A stretch of 15,051 nucleotides of DNA from Candidatus Zixiibacteriota bacterium (lineage in GTDB: Bacteria > Zixibacteria > MSB-5A5 > GN15 > FEB-12): contig JAGLXI010000090.1 of the NCBI GenBank assembly GCA_023132995.1, forward strand, positions 1 to 15,051, read 5' to 3'. This document shows, one piece after another, positions 13,431 to 15,051 of this stretch (its first letter is position 1; each line of letters opens with the position of its first letter). Position numbers and translations under genes: made by a program. Below the pieces are notes generated by a model. That model searched no databases, was not told where the DNA came from, and was given only the letters and a program-made list of their open reading frames with translations.

Positions 13431-14867
13431 ATGGCGCTCAGGTTTAAGAACAGTCTCACGCGCACAAAAGAGGATTTCCATCCGATAGAACCCGGAAAAG
13501 TGCGCCTGTATACGTGCGGACCCACCGTTTACGACTTTGCGCACATAGGCAATTTCCGTACTTACATATTCGAGGACCTGCTGCGGCGATATCTGAAATA
13601 CAAGGACTACCAGGTCACTCATGTAATGAACCTGACCGATGTCGATGACAAGACCATCCGCGATTCCCGCGCCGCGGGGGTCTCGTTGAAGCAGCATACC
13701 CAACCGCTCATCAAGGCGTTCTTCGAGGACCTTGATGCTCTTGGGATCGAGCGGGCCGAGCACTACCCCGCCGCTACAGACCATATTCCTGAAATGGTGG
13801 CTATGATCAAACAGCTTCAGGACAACGGACTCGCCTATGAAATAGACGGCAACTACTATTTCAAAATATCCGCCTTTCCCGACTATGGCAAGCTGGCTAA
13901 TCTCGATCTGACCGAGTTAAAGGCCGGAGCGCGCGTGGCCACCGACGAGTATGAGAAGGACTCGGTATCGGATTTCGCCTTGTGGAAAGCCTGGGATGAG
14001 GATGACGGCGATATCTACTGGGAGACGGAACTGGGTAAGGGTCGCCCCGGCTGGCACATCGAGTGCTCGGCCATGTCCATGAAACACCTGGGCGAGACCA
14101 TTGACGCCCACTCCGGCGGACACGACAACATCTTCCCTCACCACGAGAACGAGATCGCTCAGAGCGAGGGGGCCACGGGGAAGAGGTTCGTCCGCCACTG
14201 GATCCACTGCGGCTACCTGCTCGTGGACGGGGAGAAGATGTCCAAGTCCAAGGGCAACTACTTTCGCCTGCGCGACGTGCTCCAGCGGGGTTACAACCCC
14301 CTGGCCATCCGGCTGCTCCTGCTCTCGACCCATTACCGCAAACCGCTCAACTTCACCTTCGAGGGGTTGAAAGGCGCTGAAAAGAACCTCAAACAGTTGC
14401 AAGCCTTCTTGAGGCGGCTGGAGAGGGAGAGGACAACCGTTGCTGAGGGCCCCAAGTCACTTGGGATAGGCATGGGCGGCGCAGGGGTGGCTATCAATCA
14501 GGCCAAAGATGAGTTTGCCAAGGCGCTCACCGAGGACCTCAATATCGCCAAAGCCCTGGCTGCCATTTTCGAGATGACTCGAGTTGTTAATACGATGCTC
14601 GACGATGGGATGGTTCTTCAGGAAGAGATGGAGCAGGCTTCCGAGGCGCTTTTGGGGTTCGACCACGTGCTGGGGCTGAAACTCGACGAGGTGAGGGAGG
14701 GGGAAGGTGTTGACGCCGCGTTCGTCGAGACCAAACTCGCCGAGCGCGCCAAGGCGAAGAAGGCGAAGGATTACGCCCGGGCCGACGCGATACGCGACGA
14801 GCTGGCCGCGCTGGGCGTCATCGTCGAGGACACCCCCCAGGGGACGAAGTGGTTCTACGCTAAGTAG
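13431..14867 (+). CDS. cysS: Cysteinyl-tRNA synthetase
   Basis: CysRS charges tRNA-Cys. The 478 residues are of normal length. The class I signature HIGN is at 38-41 within YTCGPTVYDFAHIGNFRTY, KMSKSKGN at 269-276, and PGWHIECSAM at 206-215. Zinc ligands are Cys29, Cys212, His237 (FPHHENE) and Glu241, so the cysteine-discriminating site is intact. The DALR-type helical domain follows, with a Gly-rich stretch near 345-355, and the C-terminal KAKDYARADAIRDEL motif typical of CysRS at about 444-458. ATG 13431 is preceded by GGAGG (13416-13420) ten bases upstream, within the end of the M42 gene, so the two are cotranscribed. No clear terminator is seen after the stop. Confidence 0.98.
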   Translation: MALRFKNSLTRTKEDFHPIEPGKVRLYTCGPTVYDFAHIGNFRTYIFEDLLRRYLKYKDYQVTHVMNLTDVDDKTIRDSRAAGVSLKQHTQPLIKAFFEDLDALGIERAEHYPAATDHIPEMVAMIKQLQDNGLAYEIDGNYYFKISAFPDYGKLANLDLTELKAGARVATDEYEKDSVSDFALWKAWDEDDGDIYWETELGKGRPGWHIECSAMSMKHLGETIDAHSGGHDNIFPHHENEIAQSEGATGKRFVRHWIHCGYLLVDGEKMSKSKGNYFRLRDVLQRGYNPLAIRLLLLSTHYRKPLNFTFEGLKGAEKNLKQLQAFLRRLERERTTVAEGPKSLGIGMGGAGVAINQAKDEFAKALTEDLNIAKALAAIFEMTRVVNTMLDDGMVLQEEMEQASEALLGFDHVLGLKLDEVREGEGVDAAFVETKLAERAKAKKAKDYARADAIRDELAALGVIVEDTPQGTKWFYAK

Positions 14868-14950
14868 ATTAAGGGGGGCATAAGCTGTTTGTTGGTGGCT
14901 GGTAACGGCGTGTATTTGTTGTAGCTGCGTCGGTTGTGGGTATGTTAACG

Positions 14951-15002
14951 TAGGGGCGGGTCTGGTGACCCTCCCGCGGGCGGTCACGGAGGGCCGCTCC
15001 TA
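14951..15002. repeat. Nested imperfect palindrome downstream of cysS
   Basis: TAGGGGCGG (14951-14959) pairs with CCGCTCCTA (14994-15002) at eight Watson-Crick positions plus one G-T. Inside, GTGACC (14965-14970) pairs with GGTCAC (14982-14987), around a CCCGCGGG palindrome (14973-14980). This resembles the short 'TAGGGGCG...' palindromic repeats scattered in many environmental bacterial genomes. The stretch 14868-14950 before it shows nothing I can name. Confidence 0.5.
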
Positions 15003-15008
15003 GGTTTA

Positions 15009-15051
15009 CCCCCTCACCCTAACCCGTGGGCGACTGCTCCTCCCCAGAGGG
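15009..15051. repeat. Second palindromic repeat, cut by the window edge
   Basis: The segment CCCCCTCACCCTAACCC near 15010-15025, followed by a CCCCAGAGGG end, resembles the common 'CCCTCACCCTAACCC...GAGGG' fold-back repeat. CCCTC (15011-15015) and GAGGG (15047-15051) would be the outer arms. It may continue past the window. Confidence 0.4.

Overview
This window looks like chromosomal DNA from an uncultured, moderately GC-rich, Gram-negative-type bacterium, and I lean to the Zixibacteria/FCB area. The main taxonomic hint is the secreted C10-type peptidase at 4774-6915, which ends in a PKD domain, a cohesin-like domain and a two-repeat type I dockerin of the 'ISDLVYLVDYMF' style often seen in that lineage. 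A lipoprotein, a Tat-exported protein and scattered palindromic intergenic repeats fit the same picture. The assignment is inference from recall; no search was possible.

Layout. 1-1507 (minus): an NlpC/P60 lipoprotein overlapping uvrC by one base; uvrC runs off the left edge. 1535-2012: a gene-free repeat island. 2013-3862 (minus): a two-gene unit, a DUF6599-like lipoprotein followed by a Tat-signal DUF362 protein, overlapping by four bases. 4097-4666 (plus): an unrecognised small membrane protein, divergent from that pair. 4774-6915 (minus): the multidomain C10 peptidase, broken by an in-frame TAG at its propeptide. 7174-8283 (plus): an RsmC-like rRNA methyltransferase. 8528-12106 (plus): a tight five-gene run, ispD-ispF-dedA-ddl-HAD hydrolase, closed by an intrinsic terminator at 12115-12135. 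12349-14867 (plus): an M42 aminopeptidase and cysS, five bases apart, behind a good sigma70-type promoter. 14868-15051: gene-free DNA with two palindromic repeats, the last cut by the window edge.

Functionally most of the window is housekeeping: DNA repair (UvrC), isoprenoid precursors (IspD, IspF), peptidoglycan precursor supply and remodelling (Ddl, NlpC/P60), undecaprenyl-phosphate or lipid recycling (DedA), tRNA charging (CysS), rRNA modification (RsmC-like) and peptide turnover (M42). IspD/IspF, DedA and Ddl together make a plausible theme: polyprenyl carrier and cell-wall building. The accessory part is 2013-6915. I found no CRISPR array, phage, insertion sequence, tRNA or rRNA, and no convincing new multi-gene system. 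The points most worth a second look are the amber codon in the C10 peptidase, the DUF6599-DUF362 pair, and the repeats at transcription-unit boundaries.
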